From Modestobacter sp. VKM Ac-2985 (GTDB taxonomy: Bacteria; Actinomycetota; Actinomycetes; Mycobacteriales; Geodermatophilaceae), in assembly GCF_026967925.1 (NCBI RefSeq), contig NZ_JAPVBI010000003.1:685070-749069 (forward strand): a stretch of DNA of 64,000 nt, written 5' to 3'. The notes beneath the pieces were generated by a model. It had not been told where the DNA came from. It worked only from the letters and a program-made list of their open reading frames with translations, and did not search any database. The position numbers were made by a program, and so were the translations under genes. Within the stretch, counting starts at the first letter, position 1, and each line of letters begins with the position of its first letter. Positions 8,495 to 16,752 of this stretch are shown here, one piece after another.

Positions 8495-9412
8495 GTGGCG
8501 AGCCGGACGGGAGCCCCGGCGCACACCGGTCCGACCCCGTCCGGCCTGGAGCCGGTCGCGCCGCGGGTCCGGTGGCAGGAGTTCCTGTACGTCGCGGTCG
8601 TCCTCGTCCTGCTGGCGATGCTGGCGAACTTCGTCCTGACGAACGAGCGGCTCAACCTCCCCGTCTTCTGGGAGTACCTGTTCCACCCGCTCGTCCTCGA
8701 CGGCCTGCGGATCACCGTGATCCTGACGGTCGCGGGCATGGTGGGGGGAACCGTGCTCGGCCTGGCGCTCACGGCCATGCGGCTGTCGTCCAGCCCGACG
8801 CTGCGGGCGGTCTCCTTCACCGCCATCTACGTCTCGCGCACCATCCCGCTGCTGGTCCAGCTGCTCTTCTGGTTCTTCCTCGCCTCCGTGCTCCCCCGGA
8901 TCAGCTTCGGCATCCCGTTCGGTCCGGAGTTCGTGTCCTTCGAGACCAACGCGGTGATCAACCAGCTGGGTGCGGCGATCATCGCGCTGAGCCTGTTCGT
9001 GGCCGGCTACATGGCGGAGATCATGCGTTCCGGCGTGATGTCGGTGGACCGGGGCCAGGTGGAGGCGGCGACGGCGATGGGCATGACCCCGTTGTCGGTC
9101 TTCCGCCGGGTGGTCTTCCCGCAGGCGGCCCGGATCTCCATCCCGCCGACGATGAACCAGGTCATCTCGGTCCTGAAGTACTCCTCCGTCGTGATCCTCA
9201 TCGGCCTGGCCGACCTCATGTACTCGGTGCAGGCCATCTACTCGCGCAACTTCCAGCAGATCCCGCTGCTGCTGGTCGCGACGTTCTGGTACGGCCTCGT
9301 GGTGGTCGTGCTGACCGTCGTGCAGAGCCAGCTCGAGAAGCGGTTGTCCACGGGCCTGCCGAAGGCGGCCCGCCAGCGGATGAAGGAGCTGGAGGAGAAG
9401 ACCGATGCCTGA
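8495..9412 (+). CDS. ABC transporter permease, amino-acid (HisM/GlnP) type
   Basis: 305 residues from GTG 8495, nine bases after GGAG; an alternative GTG at 8486 overlaps the preceding stop but lacks a ribosome site. There are at least five hydrophobic segments. The EAA loop reads [22 protein letters not shown], the docking site for the ATPase. It forms the membrane channel of the importer with its neighbours and overlaps the ATPase gene by 8 nt. A single permease gene implies a homodimer. Confidence 0.88.
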   Translation: MASRTGAPAHTGPTPSGLEPVAPRVRWQEFLYVAVVLVLLAMLANFVLTNERLNLPVFWEYLFHPLVLDGLRITVILTVAGMVGGTVLGLALTAMRLSSSPTLRAVSFTAIYVSRTIPLLVQLLFWFFLASVLPRISFGIPFGPEFVSFETNAVINQLGAAIIALSLFVAGYMAEIMRSGVMSVDRGQVEAATAMGMTPLSVFRRVVFPQAARISIPPTMNQVISVLKYSSVVILIGLADLMYSVQAIYSRNFQQIPLLLVATFWYGLVVVVLTVVQSQLEKRLSTGLPKAARQRMKELEEKTDA

Positions 9413-10220
9413 GACCCCCGTCGCCACGGCGACCGATCAGCACCCGGCACCCGGCACGGTCCGGCCCATGGTGGAGATCGCCGGGCTCTGCAAGACCTTC
9501 GGTGAGCACCGGGTCCTCCGGGGCATCGACCTCACGGTCGCCCCCGGGCAGGTCGCCTGCATCCTGGGACCGTCCGGCTCGGGCAAGTCGACGCTGCTGC
9601 GGTGCGTCAACCAGCTGGAGGCGGCCACCGACGGCGCCATCCACATCGACGGCGAACTGGTCGGCTACCGCGTGCAGGGTGGCCGCCGGCACGCCCTGTC
9701 GCCGCGGCAGATCGCCCGCCAGCGCCGCTCCACCGCGATGGTCTTCCAGCGGTTCAACCTGCTGGCCCACCAGACCGCGCTCGCCAACGTGATGGAAGCA
9801 CCGGTGCACGTCCACGGCGTCCCCCGGGACCGGGCCCGCGAGGAGGGCCTGGCGCTCCTCGACCGGGTGGGGCTGAGCCCGTACGCCGACCACTACCCCG
9901 CCCAGCTGTCCGGTGGGCAGCAGCAACGCGTCGCCATCGCCCGGGCGCTCGCCGTCCGGCCGCGGGTGCTGCTGTTCGACGAGCCCACCTCGGCGCTGGA
10001 CCCGGAGCTGGTGGACGAGGTGCTCGCGGTCATGACGGACCTCGCCCGGGAGGGCCTCACGATGCTCGTGGTCACCCACGAGATCGCCTTCGCCCGCGAC
10101 GTCGCCGACACCGTCTTCTTCATGGACGGCGGTGTCGTCGTGGAGTCCGGCGACCCCGCGCAGGTCCTCAACGCCCCGAGTCACGAACGCACCCGCGCCT
10201 TCCTGCGCCGCGTGCTCTGA
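9405..10220 (+). CDS. ABC transporter ATP-binding protein, amino-acid (GlnQ) type
   Basis: 271 residues. Walker A is G-P-S-G-S-G-K-S-T near 53-61, the Q-loop F-Q-R-F-N-L near 122, the signature L-S-G-G-Q-Q-Q-R near 171, Walker [13 protein letters not shown] near 191 and the switch His T-H-E near 226. It has about 20 residues before the core domain. It energises import of the solute bound by the 7593 lipoprotein and overlaps the permease gene by 8 nt. Expression is presumably set by the upstream palindrome. Confidence 0.92.
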   Translation: MPETPVATATDQHPAPGTVRPMVEIAGLCKTFGEHRVLRGIDLTVAPGQVACILGPSGSGKSTLLRCVNQLEAATDGAIHIDGELVGYRVQGGRRHALSPRQIARQRRSTAMVFQRFNLLAHQTALANVMEAPVHVHGVPRDRAREEGLALLDRVGLSPYADHYPAQLSGGQQQRVAIARALAVRPRVLLFDEPTSALDPELVDEVLAVMTDLAREGLTMLVVTHEIAFARDVADTVFFMDGGVVVESGDPAQVLNAPSHERTRAFLRRVL

Positions 10221-10250
10221 CCGTCCCTCTTCCCGCACAGGAGCCCCACC

Positions 10251-11849
10251 ATGACCTCTGCCGACCCTGCGCCGGCCCGCCACTGCGCCGTCGCGACACC
10301 CCACGCGCAGGCCACCACGGCCGGCAGCGACGTGGCGGCCCGCGGCGGCACCGCGGTCGACGCCGCGCTGGCCGCCGCCGCCGCCCTCACCGTGCTGTAC
10401 CCCCATCAGACGGGCGTCGGGGGTGACCTCATCGGCCTGGTCCGGACGCCGGACGGGCAGATCTCCTGCATCAACGCCAGCGGGCCGGCGGCGGCCGCCA
10501 CCTCCGTGGAGGACGTGGCCCGCCGGCACGGGGGCGCCATGCCCACCGTCGGCATCGACACCGTCACCGTGCCGGGCGTCGTCGGCGGGCTGGCCGCCGC
10601 GCACGCCCTCGGCGGCCGGCTGCCGTGGGCGGAGGTCTGGGCCGCCGCCGTCGACCTCGCCGACAGCGGGGCCGAGGTGTCCGCCAGCCTCGGCCGGGCC
10701 CTGGTCACCTACCGGGACGAGGTGCTGGCCGACCCGGGACTGCGCGGGGTCTTCGCACCCGAGGGCGAACCGTTGACGCCCGGCGCGCTCCTGCGGCAGC
10801 CGGCCCTCGCCCGGACCCTCGCCCAGGTGGCGGCGGGCGGCGCGGCCGCCTTCTACGCCGGCCCCGTCGCGGCGGAGCTGCTCGCGGGGTTGACCCGGCT
10901 GGGCAGCCGGCTCAGCGCCGCCGACCTCGGCGACTTCGCGCCCGAGACGGTGCCGCCGCTGCACCGGGACCACGGCGACCACACCATCTGGACCAGCCCG
11001 CTCAACACCCAGGGCTACCAGCTCCTCCAGGTCCTCGGCGCGCTGGCGCACCTGCCCGAGGACGTCGACGTGGACGGCGCCGGTGCCGGTGCACTGGCCG
11101 CACTGTGGTCACGGGCCAACCGCGACCGCGCGCGGCTGCTGGCCGACCCCCGGTACGCGGACGTGGACGTGGACGAGCTCCTCGCCGGGGACGCGCTCGC
11201 CGGGGCCGCGAAGGAGGCCGTGACCGCCGGTGCCACCGACGGCCCGACCGACTTCGTCCAGCCGCGCGGGGACACGGTCGCGGTGGTGGCCACCGACAGC
11301 GACGGCTACGCGGCGTGCCTGATCCTCAGCGTGTTCCACCCCTTCGGCTCCGGGCTGCTGGAGCCGACCACGGGCGTCGTCCTGCACAACCGCGGGGCCT
11401 ACTTCTCCCTGGACCCGACCAGCGCCAACTGCCTCGCCCCGGGCAAGCGACCCGGTCACACGCTGATGCCGGTGATGGTCACCCGGGGCGACCAGCTCGC
11501 CTGGGTCGTCGGCACGATGGGCGGCAAGGCCCAGCCGCAGATCCAGGCGCAGGTGCTCCGCGCCCTCTTCGCCGGCGCGTCCCCCGCGCAGGCCGTGGGC
11601 ACCCCGCGCTGGGTGGTCGGTGGCCTGGGCGCCGGCGAGCCGGAGGACCTGGTGCTGGTCGAGTCCGACGTGCCGGGCGTCGTCCAGGGCGCCATCGCCG
11701 AGCGCGGCTACACCCTGCAGGAGTACGCACCGCACAGCGAGATGCTCGGCCACGCCCAGGTCGTCCGGGTCGACGTCGACGGGTTCACCGCAGCCAGCGA
11801 CCCCCGGTCCGACGGGCAGGCGATGGTCGTCCCGGTCCCCGCACGGTGA
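10251..11849 (+). CDS. Gamma-glutamyltransferase-family Ntn hydrolase
   Basis: 532 residues, ATG after AGGAG. The N-terminal A-T-P-H-x-x-A-T-x-A-G and A-x-G-G-T-A-V-D-A-A-L-A-A motifs and G-G-D-L match the family. The self-cleavage and nucleophile site fits Thr342 in R-G-D-T-V-A-V-V-A-T-D. The P-G-K-R-P-G-H-T-L-M-P loop is also typical. No signal peptide is evident, so unlike classical GGT it is probably cytoplasmic. It lies directly after the amino-acid importer and could process a gamma-glutamyl or acylated substrate taken up by it. The real substrate is open. Confidence 0.82.
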   Translation: MTSADPAPARHCAVATPHAQATTAGSDVAARGGTAVDAALAAAAALTVLYPHQTGVGGDLIGLVRTPDGQISCINASGPAAAATSVEDVARRHGGAMPTVGIDTVTVPGVVGGLAAAHALGGRLPWAEVWAAAVDLADSGAEVSASLGRALVTYRDEVLADPGLRGVFAPEGEPLTPGALLRQPALARTLAQVAAGGAAAFYAGPVAAELLAGLTRLGSRLSAADLGDFAPETVPPLHRDHGDHTIWTSPLNTQGYQLLQVLGALAHLPEDVDVDGAGAGALAALWSRANRDRARLLADPRYADVDVDELLAGDALAGAAKEAVTAGATDGPTDFVQPRGDTVAVVATDSDGYAACLILSVFHPFGSGLLEPTTGVVLHNRGAYFSLDPTSANCLAPGKRPGHTLMPVMVTRGDQLAWVVGTMGGKAQPQIQAQVLRALFAGASPAQAVGTPRWVVGGLGAGEPEDLVLVESDVPGVVQGAIAERGYTLQEYAPHSEMLGHAQVVRVDVDGFTAASDPRSDGQAMVVPVPAR

Positions 11850-12622
11850 GCCGCCGGGTGCGCCAGGGACGCCGGGCCCCCCGGCACCCCCTGCAGACCG
11901 CGGCCTTCCTGCTGACCTTCGGCACCGGCATGTTCGACGCGATCAGCTACCTGGGCCTGGACCGCGTGTTCACCGCCAACATGACCGGCAACATCGTCCT
12001 GCTGGGCATGGGGCTGACCACCGACCAGGACATCCCCGTGCGCCTGGCCGCGATCGCGCTCGCCGGGTTCGCCGTCGGGGCGCTGGCCGCCGCACGCTTC
12101 CTGCGCCGCCAGCCGACCGGCCTCCAGGTACCGCTCCGCTCGCTGGTGCTAATCGGGGTGCTCGCCGTGCTGACCGCCGGCTCGGCGGTCGCCTTCCTCG
12201 TCGTGCCGGAGGTGCCGCGCGCGCTGCTGGTCGGCATCACCGCGGCGTTGAGCGCGGGCATGGGCATGCAGGCGGTCGTGGCCAAGCGCTTCGGCGTGCC
12301 CGACGTGTCCACCGTCGTGCTGACCATGACCCTGACCAGCTGGATGAGCGAGTCCCGGCTCGGCGGCGGCACCGGGGTGCACTCGTTCCGCCGGGGCGGC
12401 GCCGTCGTGCTCATGGCGGCCGGGGCGGCCGCCGGGGGTGCGCTCCTGCTCCTGGGGGACGCGGTGGCGCTCGCCGCCGCCGCCGCGGTGGTGCTCGTCG
12501 CCCTCGCGCTGATGGCCCGGAGCCACCTGGTCGCGCGTCGGGCAGCGGTCGCCGGTCCGGACGCGACGCCGGTCCCGGACCGGCAGGCGACCGACGGCCG
12601 GAGCCCGGCCCCGGCCCCCTGA
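11846..12622 (+). CDS. DUF1275 (YoaK-type) membrane protein
   Basis: 258 residues from GTG 11846, overlapping the preceding stop as GTGA; GTG 11858 is an alternative. It has about six hydrophobic segments and the family motifs F-x-T-G-M-F-D-A-I-S-Y-L-G-L-x-x-V-F-x-A-N-M-T-G-N near residues 30-55 and G-M-G-M-Q-A near the middle. DUF1275 proteins are membrane proteins of unknown biochemical role. Translational coupling to the gamma-glutamyltransferase gene suggests a shared function, possibly export of a product. Confidence 0.85.
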   Translation: MSRRVRQGRRAPRHPLQTAAFLLTFGTGMFDAISYLGLDRVFTANMTGNIVLLGMGLTTDQDIPVRLAAIALAGFAVGALAAARFLRRQPTGLQVPLRSLVLIGVLAVLTAGSAVAFLVVPEVPRALLVGITAALSAGMGMQAVVAKRFGVPDVSTVVLTMTLTSWMSESRLGGGTGVHSFRRGGAVVLMAAGAAAGGALLLLGDAVALAAAAAVVLVALALMARSHLVARRAAVAGPDATPVPDRQATDGRSPAPAP

Positions 12623-12725
12623 CCGGCCGGTCCGCGGACGGCACGTGTCGGGCGACGCCGGGGCGGGAAGGCAGGATCGACCGCGACGGACGACGACCGC
12701 GCGCCCCCCGACCCGAAGGACCCTC

Positions 12726-13124
12726 GTGCCCCCCTCCCGTCCCCGCCTCCGCTCCGCAGCCCGGATCGCCCTCGGCGGCATGCTCGTCTTCGCCGGCACC
12801 AGCCACCTGACCTTCGCGCGGAGGGACTTCCGCGCCCAGGTGCCCCCGTGGGTCCCGATCGACACCGACGACGTGGTGCTCGCGTCCGGCGTCGTGGAGA
12901 TCGGGCTGGGCGCGGCCCTCGCCGCCCTCCCCCGCGAGCAGCGCCGCGTGGGGGCGATCGCGGCGCTCTTCTTCACCGCGATCTTCCCGGGCAACGTCGC
13001 GCAGTACACCGGCCGGCGCGACGCCTTCGGCCTGGACACCGACCGGAAGCGGGCCCTGCGCCTGCTCGGTCAGCCGGTGCTCGTCGCCTGGGCCTGGTGG
13101 TCGACCCGCACCCGTACTCCCTGA
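12726..13124 (+). CDS. DoxX-like small membrane protein
   Basis: 132 residues from GTG 12726 (AAGGA five bases upstream); the frame is open further up from 12645 but with an Arg/Pro-rich stretch unlike the family. It has four hydrophobic segments, an early G-x-x-x-x-x-A-G-x-x-H-L-T-F and a P-x-W-V-P motif, as in DoxX/DUF4267-like proteins annotated as membrane proteins. Function is unknown; it stands alone. Confidence 0.72.
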   Translation: MPPSRPRLRSAARIALGGMLVFAGTSHLTFARRDFRAQVPPWVPIDTDDVVLASGVVEIGLGAALAALPREQRRVGAIAALFFTAIFPGNVAQYTGRRDAFGLDTDRKRALRLLGQPVLVAWAWWSTRTRTP

Positions 13125-13156
13125 CCCGAGGCGCGGGTCCCCCTCCGGCGCTCTCC

Positions 13157-13960
13157 TCAGGGCAGCGCGAGCCGGTGGGCGACGACCGACCACACGTCCG
13201 GGTCGGCGACCAGGCCGAGATGGGTCGACCGGACGCGGACGTGCTCGGCCTGCGGTGAGGCGAGGTCGATGCAGGCGGCCGGGGAGACGATGGCGTCCCG
13301 CCGGGTGTAGACCGCGGTGAGGGGCACCTGGATCGGCTGCTCCTGGTCCAGCTGAGCGATCAGCGCGGCGATGCGCGCCGTCTCCTCCGGGCTCCACGCC
13401 GAGGCACCGGCCGTCCACGAGGGTCCGCCCACGACGGGCGTGCCGTAGGTGACGACCCGGCGGACCACCTCCGGGTGCCGCCGGGCGACCTCCCGGACGA
13501 TCAGTCCCCCCAGTGACCAGCCCAGGAGCGAGACCGGTCGGCCGCTGGTCTCCGCCAGCCGCAGCACCTCCCCGCTCAGCAGCTCGGCGTCCCGCTCGGG
13601 CCTGCCCGTGTTCACCCCCAGGCCCCAACCGCGGGCGTCGTAGCCGAGGAGACGCAGGTACCGGCGCTGCGGCAGGCCGACGACCTCCGGCGCGCGCCAG
13701 CCGGGGACGTCGACGACCACGTGCCCGTCACCCCGGGGTGCTCCGGCCAGGCGGGGCAGCGCCCCGGGGAGGCGGAGACCGGCGACGACCCCACCCAGCT
13801 CGCGGTACGGGCTGGGGCGCGGCGGCCTCCGCAGTTCGTCGACGTCCGGTCGCCAGGTGTCCGGCAGGGCGCGGGAGGTGACCCCGGCCCAGCCGAGCAA
13901 CCGGCTCGGACGTCTCTCGCTCGATCCTGCGACGGCACTCGACCGCACGTCTCCGACCAC
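13157..13960 (-). CDS. Alpha/beta-fold hydrolase
   Basis: 267 residues from GTG 13960. The start is uncertain: GTG 13948 is an alternative and no strong ribosome site is seen. The open frame to 14278 runs under the divergent regulator and is not used. The nucleophile elbow is G-W-S-L-G-G near residue 140, preceded by R-G-W-G-L-G-V-N and followed by a late acid (Y-T-R-R-D-A-I) and His (R-S-T-H-L-G-L), a full catalytic triad layout. There is no signal peptide. It is divergent from an HxlR regulator about 80 bp away that probably controls it. Confidence 0.78.
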   Translation of the reverse strand: MVGDVRSSAVAGSSERRPSRLLGWAGVTSRALPDTWRPDVDELRRPPRPSPYRELGGVVAGLRLPGALPRLAGAPRGDGHVVVDVPGWRAPEVVGLPQRRYLRLLGYDARGWGLGVNTGRPERDAELLSGEVLRLAETSGRPVSLLGWSLGGLIVREVARRHPEVVRRVVTYGTPVVGGPSWTAGASAWSPEETARIAALIAQLDQEQPIQVPLTAVYTRRDAIVSPAACIDLASPQAEHVRVRSTHLGLVADPDVWSVVAHRLALP

Positions 13961-13962
13961 CT

Positions 13963-13981
13963 GAGTCTTGTTCACGGACTC
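13963..13981. promoter_or_regulatory. Inverted repeat GAGTC-9-GACTC between hydrolase and HxlR gene
   Basis: Arms 13963-13967 and 13977-13981 are perfectly complementary with a 9-nt spacer, in the roughly 80-bp divergent gap. It is a candidate HxlR operator, but arms this short can arise by chance. Confidence 0.3.
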
Positions 13982-14039
13982 AACCTGGCCGATGAAGCTG
14001 GGTCTGTCAACGAGATGCAGGTGGGCATATCCTCCGACC

Positions 14040-14543
14040 GTGGACCCGACTCCCGACGCAGCGACTCCCGATGCACCGGCGGCCATGGCGTGGTCCATGG
14101 AGAACTGCCAGGTGGAGCGGGCGATGGGGGTCCTCGGGGAGCGCTCCTCGGTGGTCGTGCTCCGAGAGGTCTTCGTCGGCGTCCGGCGCTTCGACGACAT
14201 CCACCGGCACAGCGGGGTGTCCCGGCAGGTGCTCTCCAACCGGCTGGCCATGCTCGTGGACGAGGGCCTGCTCACCAAGGTCGCCTACCAGGCGGCCGGC
14301 TCCCGACCGCGGCACGAGTACCGGCTGACCCCGAAGGGCCTCGACCTCTATCCCGTGCTGACCGCGCTCGCGCAGTGGGGAGCCCGCTGGTACAGCGACC
14401 CCGACGGCCCGGCCGTGCAGATGGTGCACCGCGACTGCGAGGCACCGGTCGAGGCGTCCCTCCAGTGCGCAGCCGGTCACCGGGACCTGCCGGTCCGCGA
14501 GGTCGTCCCCCGCCCCGGCCCGGGCGCCCTCCCGCTGAGCTGA
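14040..14543 (+). CDS. HxlR-family winged-helix regulator
   Basis: About 167 residues from GTG 14040; ATG 14085 or 14097 are equally possible starts, since the conserved part begins at M-E-N-C-Q-V-E-R-A-M-G-V-L-G-E-R-S-S. The Cys in this opening is the family hallmark (redox or aldehyde sensing in some members). It continues with V-V-V-L-R-E-V-F-V-G-V-R-R-F-D-D-I, S-R-Q-V-L-S-N-R-L recognition helix and H-E-Y-R-L-T-P-K-G wing. A second cysteine-bearing tail (H-R-D-C, L-Q-C-A-A-G-H) follows the domain and could bind a metal. It likely controls the divergent hydrolase. Confidence 0.8.
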   Translation: MDPTPDAATPDAPAAMAWSMENCQVERAMGVLGERSSVVVLREVFVGVRRFDDIHRHSGVSRQVLSNRLAMLVDEGLLTKVAYQAAGSRPRHEYRLTPKGLDLYPVLTALAQWGARWYSDPDGPAVQMVHRDCEAPVEASLQCAAGHRDLPVREVVPRPGPGALPLS

Positions 14544-14573
14544 CCGGCCCTCAGCCGTGGACGAGGCGCCGGG

Positions 14574-15881
14574 TCAGGACCTGGTCCCCGGGTGCGCGGT
14601 GAGGGCGCGCAGGGCCTCGCCCAGCGTGGCGACGTCGGCCAGCGGCGTGGCCGAGCTGCAGCTCACCCGGACCGCGCCCGGCAGCCGGTCGGTCCGGTCC
14701 GCCCGCGCGTCGTCGTGGAACTGCTGCACCTCGCCCGGGGTGAGCCCGAACAGCCGGCTGAGGTAGGGGTGAGCGCAGAAGCACCCGCTGCGGACCCCGA
14801 TGCCGTGCTCCTGGGCCAGCCGCTCCGCGACCTCTGCATGGGGCATCCCGTCGATGACGAAGGCGGCCACGGGAAGACGGTCGCCGGTCGTGGGCCCCAG
14901 GCGGTGCAGCCCGGGGACGGTGGCGAGCTCGTCGTCCAGCGCCTGGACGAGCAGGTCCTCGTGGACGCGGTTCCGCCCCGCCGCGGCCAGCAGTTCCTCC
15001 GCGGCGGCGGCGAGGGCCACGACGCCGACGACGTTGGGCGTGCCCGCGTCGTCCCGGTCGGGGGTGTCGGCCCAGACGACGTCGGTGTGCGAGACCGCCT
15101 TCACCGCCCCACCCCCGACGAGGAAGGGCTCGCCGTCGGCGAGCAGCCGGCGGTCCACGACCAGGCCGCCCGCGCCGAAGGGCGCGAACATCTTGTGGCC
15201 GGACCACGCGAGCACGTCGATGCCGAGGGCGGCCATGTCCACCGAGCGGTGCGGCACCAGCTGCGCGCCGTCGACCACCACCAGCACACCCCGGTCCCGG
15301 GCCGCCGCGGCGATGCCGGCGAGGTCGGGCAGCCAGCCGGTGACGTTCGACGCCCCGGACACCGCCAGCACGCGCGGGGTGGGGCGCTCGTCGAGGGCGG
15401 CGACCACGGCGTCGACGTCGAAGGTCCCGGCCCGGTCGACGTCGACGACCCGCACCTGCGCGTGGCGCTGCCAGGGGAGCAGGTTGGCGTGGTGCTCGAC
15501 CGCGGTGGTGACGACGACGTCGTCGCGGGTCAGGCCCAGCCGGAAGGCGGTCAGGTTGAGGGCCTCCGTGGTGTTCCGGGGGAACAGGGCCACGTGCGTG
15601 CCCGGATCGGCGCCCACGAACCGGAGGAGGGTCTCGCGCGCCTGCTCGTACCGAGCGCTGGTGAACTGCGACTTGGCGCCGGCCCCTCGGTGGACGCTGG
15701 AGTACCACGGCAGGAACTCCTGCACGGCGCGGACGACGCCCGCCGAGGCCGACGTGGTGGCCGCGGCGTCGAGGTCGACGTACCGACGCTGCTCGCCGCC
15801 GACGGAGATGCGCAGGTCGGCACCGATGAGGGGGTCCATCTGGGCCAGGGCTCCCGTTCCGGAGGACGACGTCATCGCCAT
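14574..15881 (-). CDS. Aminotransferase class V, cysteine-desulfurase-like
   Basis: 435 residues; ATG 15881 used, ATG 15875 has better spacing from the GGGAG ribosome site. Y-V-D-L-D-A-A-A-T-T near 34-43 and N-T-T-E-A-L-N near 103 bind PLP, H-H-A-N-L-L-P-W near 130-137, S-G-H-K-M near 225 carries the PLP Lys, and R-S-G-C-F-C-A-H-P-Y near 365 provides Cys in the position of the SufS-type persulfide cysteine. Family members remove sulfur from cysteine or rearrange related substrates. There is no Suf/Isc gene nearby, so a specialised role is likely. A hairpin that can cover the ribosome site precedes it (15884-15926). Confidence 0.82.
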   Translation of the reverse strand: MAMTSSSGTGALAQMDPLIGADLRISVGGEQRRYVDLDAAATTSASAGVVRAVQEFLPWYSSVHRGAGAKSQFTSARYEQARETLLRFVGADPGTHVALFPRNTTEALNLTAFRLGLTRDDVVVTTAVEHHANLLPWQRHAQVRVVDVDRAGTFDVDAVVAALDERPTPRVLAVSGASNVTGWLPDLAGIAAAARDRGVLVVVDGAQLVPHRSVDMAALGIDVLAWSGHKMFAPFGAGGLVVDRRLLADGEPFLVGGGAVKAVSHTDVVWADTPDRDDAGTPNVVGVVALAAAAEELLAAAGRNRVHEDLLVQALDDELATVPGLHRLGPTTGDRLPVAAFVIDGMPHAEVAERLAQEHGIGVRSGCFCAHPYLSRLFGLTPGEVQQFHDDARADRTDRLPGAVRVSCSSATPLADVATLGEALRALTAHPGTRS

Positions 15882-15883
15882 GG

Positions 15884-15926
15884 AGCTCCCGTCATGGCGG
15901 GTCGCCGTGCGGGCGACCCCCGGGAG
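15884..15926 (-). promoter_or_regulatory. 5'-UTR hairpin that can sequester the ribosome binding site
   Basis: Inner arms 15899-15906 and 15912-15919 (GGGTCGCC/GGCGACCC) pair perfectly around a 5-nt loop. Outer segments CTCCCG (15886-15891) and CGGGAG (15921-15926) also pair, and one of them carries the GGGAG ribosome site of the leftward gene starting at 15881. A structured leader this close to the start may regulate translation. Confidence 0.4.
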
Positions 15927-16005
15927 CCTCTCACCGCTGACCGCCGACGACGGGTGACGACACCCCCACCGGCTGTCGTGACTCAGCGTGGGGACGGTCG
16001 TCGGC

Positions 16006-16704
16006 TCAGCTCGCGACCAGCACGAAGAAGACGAAGCTCAGGAACGACGTGCGGCCGGTGAACTGGGGCGGCAGGAGCTCCGCCGGGGTGTCCGGTGACC
16101 ACGGCGGTTCACTGATGCGGGCGAGCTGGAAGCCCGCGTCGGCGAAGGCGTCCGTCATGGCGTGCAGTGGCCGGTGCCAGTACGTCAGCTCGGCCTGCTG
16201 GTCCCCGAAGGTGTACTCGTCCGTCCACTGGGTGAGGGCGAAGTAGTCGGTCTCGGGGTGCAGCATCTTGTAGAGGCTCGGGTGGTTGACCGACAGCACG
16301 AGCCGGCCACCCGGCCGGAGCACGCGACGCAGCTCGGCCAGCGGTGCCGACCAGTCGCGCAGGTAGTGCAGGACGAGCGAGGCGGTCACGTCGTCGAAGC
16401 CGCCGTCGGCGAAGGGGAGCGGGGCCGACAGGTCGGCGACCCGGACGTCGGCGTCCTCGCCGAGCCGCTCCCGCGCCAGCTCGACCATGACCGCGCTGGA
16501 GTCGAAGCCCGTCACGACGGCGCCCCGGGTGCGCAGCGCCGCAGCGAGCGGTCCGGAGCCACAGCCGGCGTCGAGGACACGGCGACCGCGGACGTCACCG
16601 ACGAGCTCCAGCATCGCGGGTCGCTCGTAGTGGGCGTTGATGAGGTTGACGTCGTTCTCCGCCGAGTACGCCGCGCCGAAGCTGTCGTAGTCGTTGACCT
16701 GCAC
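16006..16704 (-). CDS. Class I SAM-dependent methyltransferase
   Basis: 232 residues. Motif I V-L-D-A-G-C-G-S-G-P near 43-52, motif II acidic end V-V-T-G-F-D-S-S near 62-69, the D-V-R-V-A-D-L-S stretch near 85 and L-V-L-H-Y-L-R-D near 109, then L-R-P-G-G-R-L-V-L-S-V near 126-136. The fold and length match UbiE/Methyltransf_11-type enzymes that methylate small molecules. It is 120 bp behind the class-V PLP gene, same strand, but with its own spacing. Substrate unknown. Confidence 0.85.
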   Translation of the reverse strand: MQVNDYDSFGAAYSAENDVNLINAHYERPAMLELVGDVRGRRVLDAGCGSGPLAAALRTRGAVVTGFDSSAVMVELARERLGEDADVRVADLSAPLPFADGGFDDVTASLVLHYLRDWSAPLAELRRVLRPGGRLVLSVNHPSLYKMLHPETDYFALTQWTDEYTFGDQQAELTYWHRPLHAMTDAFADAGFQLARISEPPWSPDTPAELLPPQFTGRTSFLSFVFFVLVAS

Positions 16705-16752
16705 GCGCGGCCTCGCCTCCGGTGACTGATCGAGCCGTCAACGTATCCGGGC

